NCBI GenBank assembly: GCA_002338565.1
Contig: DDIN01000008.1
Location: forward strand, 303,090 to 367,089
Length of the DNA: 64,000 nucleotides
Direction: 5' to 3'
From: Hyphomonadaceae bacterium UBA1849
GTDB taxonomy: Bacteria; Pseudomonadota; Alphaproteobacteria; Caulobacterales; Hyphomonadaceae
Shown here piece by piece: positions 61,496 through 64,000 of this stretch. The first letter of the stretch is position 1. The number at the start of each line of letters is the position of its first letter. The translations under genes and the position numbers were made by a program. Under the pieces are notes generated by a model. It made no database searches, was not told the DNA's origin, and was given only the letters and a program-made list of their open reading frames with translations.

Positions 61496-62320
61496 ATGAG
61501 CGAGCAGCGCATCACCTACACTATCGAGAACGGCATTGCGGACGTTAAAATGGTCCGCACGGACAAGATGAATGCGCTCGATGATGCGATGATCAATGCA
61601 CTCATCGACACAGCAGCAGAGCTGGAAAACCACCCGGAAGTGCGCGTCGTTGTACTGTCCGGCGACGGCCGCGCGTTCTGCGCGGGCCTCGACACCAGCA
61701 ATTTCAAACGCACAGCAGAAGGCAATGGCGGCTCTGCTACGGTGAAGCATGGCGGCGGTCTTGCCGATCGCACGCATGGCATTGCCAACCGCGCCCAGCA
61801 GATCGTCTGGGGCTGGCGCAATCTGCACGCACCTGTCATCGCCGCAGTTCACGGCATCGCCTTTGGCGGCGGCTTCCAGCTGACACTCGGCGCAGATATC
61901 CGGTTCGTTCATCCGGAAACCAAGCTCTCCATCATGGAAGCCAAATGGGGCCTCATTCCGGATATGGGCGGCACGCCGGTCATGCGCGCTATCGCGTCCG
62001 AAGACATTCTGAGAGAGCTATCCTACACAGCGCGCATTTTCTCCGGCGAGCAGGCTAAGGAATACGGCTTCGCAACGCATGTGTCTGAAAGCCCATACGA
62101 CGATGCGATGGCATTGGCGCGCGAGATCGCAGAGCGTTCCCCGTCGTCTGTGAAACGCTCCAAGAAAATGTTCAACGCCCTGTTCGACGCGACCGACGCC
62201 GAAGCCCTTCTGACAGAATCTGTTCTGCAGGATGAGATCATCGGCAAGCCTAATCAGGTCGAAGCGGTGAAAGCAGGCATGGAAAAACGCGTCGGCAACT
62301 TCTCTGACACGTCCGACTAA
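61496..62320 (+). CDS. Enoyl-CoA hydratase/isomerase family protein
   Basis: A 274-aa crotonase. The oxyanion-hole motifs are GRAFCAGLDTSNF (about residue 60) and HGIAFGGGFQLTLGADIRF (about 118-136); MEAKWGLIPDMGGT carries the usual active-site region and the SSVKRSKKMFNALFDA helix is near the C-terminus. The first catalytic Glu position is occupied by Gln (GGGFQL), so hydration by the standard Glu pair is doubtful and another crotonase reaction is possible. GGGGAA lies five bases before the ATG. A TCTTCG-ccaaaa-CGAAGA inverted repeat (61459-61476) lies just upstream. Confidence 0.9.
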   Translation: MSEQRITYTIENGIADVKMVRTDKMNALDDAMINALIDTAAELENHPEVRVVVLSGDGRAFCAGLDTSNFKRTAEGNGGSATVKHGGGLADRTHGIANRAQQIVWGWRNLHAPVIAAVHGIAFGGGFQLTLGADIRFVHPETKLSIMEAKWGLIPDMGGTPVMRAIASEDILRELSYTARIFSGEQAKEYGFATHVSESPYDDAMALAREIAERSPSSVKRSKKMFNALFDATDAEALLTESVLQDEIIGKPNQVEAVKAGMEKRVGNFSDTSD

Positions 62321-62345
62321 CCAACTGTAACTTATACCTATATCG

Positions 62346-62379
62346 GGTAATATGTAACGTTACACTGCGTTACGTTACC
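62346..62379. promoter_or_regulatory. Putative operator upstream of TonB-dependent receptor
   Basis: GGTAA-TAT-GTAACG and CGTTACGTTACC face each other across an eight-base centre, with a perfect 12-bp palindrome TGTAACGTTACA inside (62353-62364). It lies about 95 bases before the receptor start, in the expected position for a metal- or nutrient-responsive repressor. Confidence 0.5.
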
Positions 62380-62471
62380 GTTATTTACTGCACTTCGGTG
62401 TAGTGAACCCCGTATCAAATCCCTTCCGGCCCGCGGCACTGCTACGGGCCGCCAGATCAAGGGATGGAAGA

Positions 62472-64000
62472 ATGATACGAACAAGCGCCATTGCGCTGCT
62501 GGCAGGCCTCACCTCTGTTTCGGCCTATGCTCAAACTGCAGACCTCACAGATGAAGAAAACCGCCTCTCCACCGTAGAGGTTCATGGCCGCGGTCTTGAG
62601 CTGATTGGCGAAGCACAGGCCGCTTCGCAGGGCGTCGTCGGCTATGCTGATTTTGAAGACCGCCCTCTTTCACGCGCTGGCGAGCTTGTCGAAGTTATTC
62701 CGGGCGTCATTGCCACCCAGCATTCAGGCGAAGGCAAAGCCAACCAGTTCTTCCTGCGCGGTTTCAACCTTGATCATGGTACAGACTTTTCTGCTACAGT
62801 GGACGGCGTCCCGCTAGCCATGCGCTCGCACGGGCATGGTCAGGGCTATCTGGATCTGAACCCGATCATTCCGGAACTCGTCGAGCGCGTAGACTATCAA
62901 AAAGGTCCCTATTTCGCAGATACGGGTGATTTCTCCGTAGCGGGAGCCGGCACCTACACACTCTATTCCGAACTCGCTGAGAATTTTGTCGAACTGAAAG
63001 TCGGTGAAAACGGGTATTTGCGCACGGTGGGCGGCTATTCAACGCCGCTTTCGGAGACGACAACTCTCCTCATCGCAGGTGAATTCCAGAACTATGACGG
63101 CCCATGGGAAAACGCGCAGGAGGTCGACAAGATAAGCGGCCTCGCGCGCCTGTCCGGCGACTATGGCACATGGAATTACACCCTCACCGCAACGGCGTAT
63201 GACAATAATTGGGTCTCCAGCGAGCAAATTCCCCTTCGCGCCGTTCAATCCGGTCAGATCAGCCGGTTCGGGTCTCTCGATGATGATCTGGGCGGAGATG
63301 TCTCACGCTATAGCCTGTCGGGCCAGCTCGGCTTCATTCACGGCGATGGCGCGTCCACAGAGATTTCGGCCTTCTATGTCGACTCCTCTTTCAGCCTGAC
63401 GTCCAATTTCACCTATTTCCTCGCCGATCCGGTGAATGGCGACGAATTTCACCAGTTTGACGAGCGCACGATTATGGGCGGCTCAATCCGCCATGAACGG
63501 GAATTGAGCGACCGCCTCGAGATTCATACGGGCGCACAACTGCGCTATGACGATGTCTCGGATGTTGGCTTGGAACTCACGGCAGGCCCGACTGTGTTGC
63601 AAACGGTCAATCGAGGCTCGGTTGAGGAATTCAGCCTCGGCGTATGGGGTGAGGCCGAATACCATTTCACACCAACGCTGCGTGGCTCATTCGGCCTTCG
63701 CGCAGACTATTATGATGGTGAAGTCACCGCCGATATCGTGCCGCAAAACTCAGGCTCGATCGATGATACGCTGGTGACGCCCAACGCATCTCTGGCATGG
63801 CGCGCGAGCGATCATGTCGAACTATACGCCAGCTATGGCCGCGGCTTCCACACCAATGATATTCGCGGCACCGTCATTCAGACAGATCCGGCTAGCGGCC
63901 AGCCAGCCACTCAGGCACCGCTCTTCTCTGAAGGCGAAGGCTATGAGCTGGGTGCACGTTTCGAACGCGGCGACTTCAACCTTTCAGCCGCCCTGTTCAC
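62472..64000 (+). CDS. TonB-dependent outer-membrane receptor, N-terminal part (3' truncated by window)
   Basis: The frame runs open from the ATG at 62472 (GGAAGA directly upstream) to the window end: 509 complete codons. A signal peptide (RTSAIALLAGLTSVSAYAQ) is followed by the plug domain with ELVEVIPGVIATQHSG, NQFFLRGFNLDHGTDF, VDGVPLAMRSHGHGQGY and ELVERVDYQKGPY, then barrel strands (YGTWNYTLTATAYDNNW, VELYASYGRGFHTNDIR). The His-rich plug loop RSHGHGQ is notable and might favour a metal chelate, but the substrate is not known. It likely imports a scarce nutrient across the outer membrane using TonB. The rest lies beyond the window. Confidence 0.92.
   Translation, partial: MIRTSAIALLAGLTSVSAYAQTADLTDEENRLSTVEVHGRGLELIGEAQAASQGVVGYADFEDRPLSRAGELVEVIPGVIATQHSGEGKANQFFLRGFNLDHGTDFSATVDGVPLAMRSHGHGQGYLDLNPIIPELVERVDYQKGPYFADTGDFSVAGAGTYTLYSELAENFVELKVGENGYLRTVGGYSTPLSETTTLLIAGEFQNYDGPWENAQEVDKISGLARLSGDYGTWNYTLTATAYDNNWVSSEQIPLRAVQSGQISRFGSLDDDLGGDVSRYSLSGQLGFIHGDGASTEISAFYVDSSFSLTSNFTYFLADPVNGDEFHQFDERTIMGGSIRHERELSDRLEIHTGAQLRYDDVSDVGLELTAGPTVLQTVNRGSVEEFSLGVWGEAEYHFTPTLRGSFGLRADYYDGEVTADIVPQNSGSIDDTLVTPNASLAWRASDHVELYASYGRGFHTNDIRGTVIQTDPASGQPATQAPLFSEGEGYELGARFERGDFNLSAALF

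Noticed and set aside
1..64000. Mobile elements or a recent genomic island.
   Set aside because: I found no transposase, integrase, tRNA-flanked direct repeats or clear shift in base composition over several kilobases; the AT-rich patch at 19.7-20 kb is only a promoter region.

Overview
The window looks like a stretch of chromosome from a marine-type alphaproteobacterium, probably Caulobacterales, near Hyphomonadaceae. I infer this from moderately high GC, strong GGAGG-type ribosome binding sites, alphaproteobacterial gene layouts (phoR-pstCAB-phoU-phoB with a DUF3333-type long PstA; UdgX with its radical SAM partner; ligase-associated exonuclease with an ATP-dependent ligase) and many secreted peptidases and lipoproteins. 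I saw no rRNA, tRNA, insertion sequence, prophage or CRISPR array. The first gene (acyl-CoA dehydrogenase) and the last (TonB-dependent receptor) are cut by the window edges.

Layout: 1-6.5 kb is a beta-oxidation cluster (two acyl-CoA dehydrogenases, a PaaI-type thioesterase, a thiolase, a tiny glycine-zipper protein and a FadJ/FadB-type bifunctional enzyme). 6.6-13 kb holds a small secreted protein, an S9 peptidase divergent from an MFS carrier, an OmpA-like lipoprotein, a membrane-protein/XRE-regulator pair and a secreted SRPBCC-like protein. 13-16 kb is a TPR sensor kinase with a single-domain response regulator. 16-20 kb is the most striking locus: a subtilisin-type protease that carries 27 perfect copies of WGNLDSF before its catalytic domain and appears to end in an outer-membrane barrel, preceded by AT-rich DNA with a series of GTTAAC-like sites. 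20-23 kb holds two related redoxin lipoproteins, one extended with cytochrome c, copper-monooxygenase-like and EF-hand parts.

23-30 kb: a DNA-repair pair (MBL exonuclease and ATP-dependent ligase) separated by a secreted trypsin-like protease, then a cupin, a thioredoxin-like protein, an MscS channel and a PII protein fused to a ribbon-helix-helix domain. 30-32.4 kb: two overlapping degenerate receiver proteins. 32-40 kb: a quinone oxidoreductase and the phosphate regulon, without pstS. 40-48.6 kb: a complete tripartite RND efflux system followed by an M13 peptidase lipoprotein. 48.6-64 kb: a YjhX-like protein, NAD-binding and TPR proteins, QueG, a GST, UdgX with its radical SAM partner, a D-amino acid dehydrogenase, argD-argF-hslO, a duplicated-domain secreted protein, a DUF805 protein, an enoyl-CoA hydratase and the TonB receptor.

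Best candidates for new biology are the WGNLDSF protease, the RHH-PII fusion with an apparent internal start, and the paired pseudo-receivers. All assignments come from reading motifs; no database search was run.
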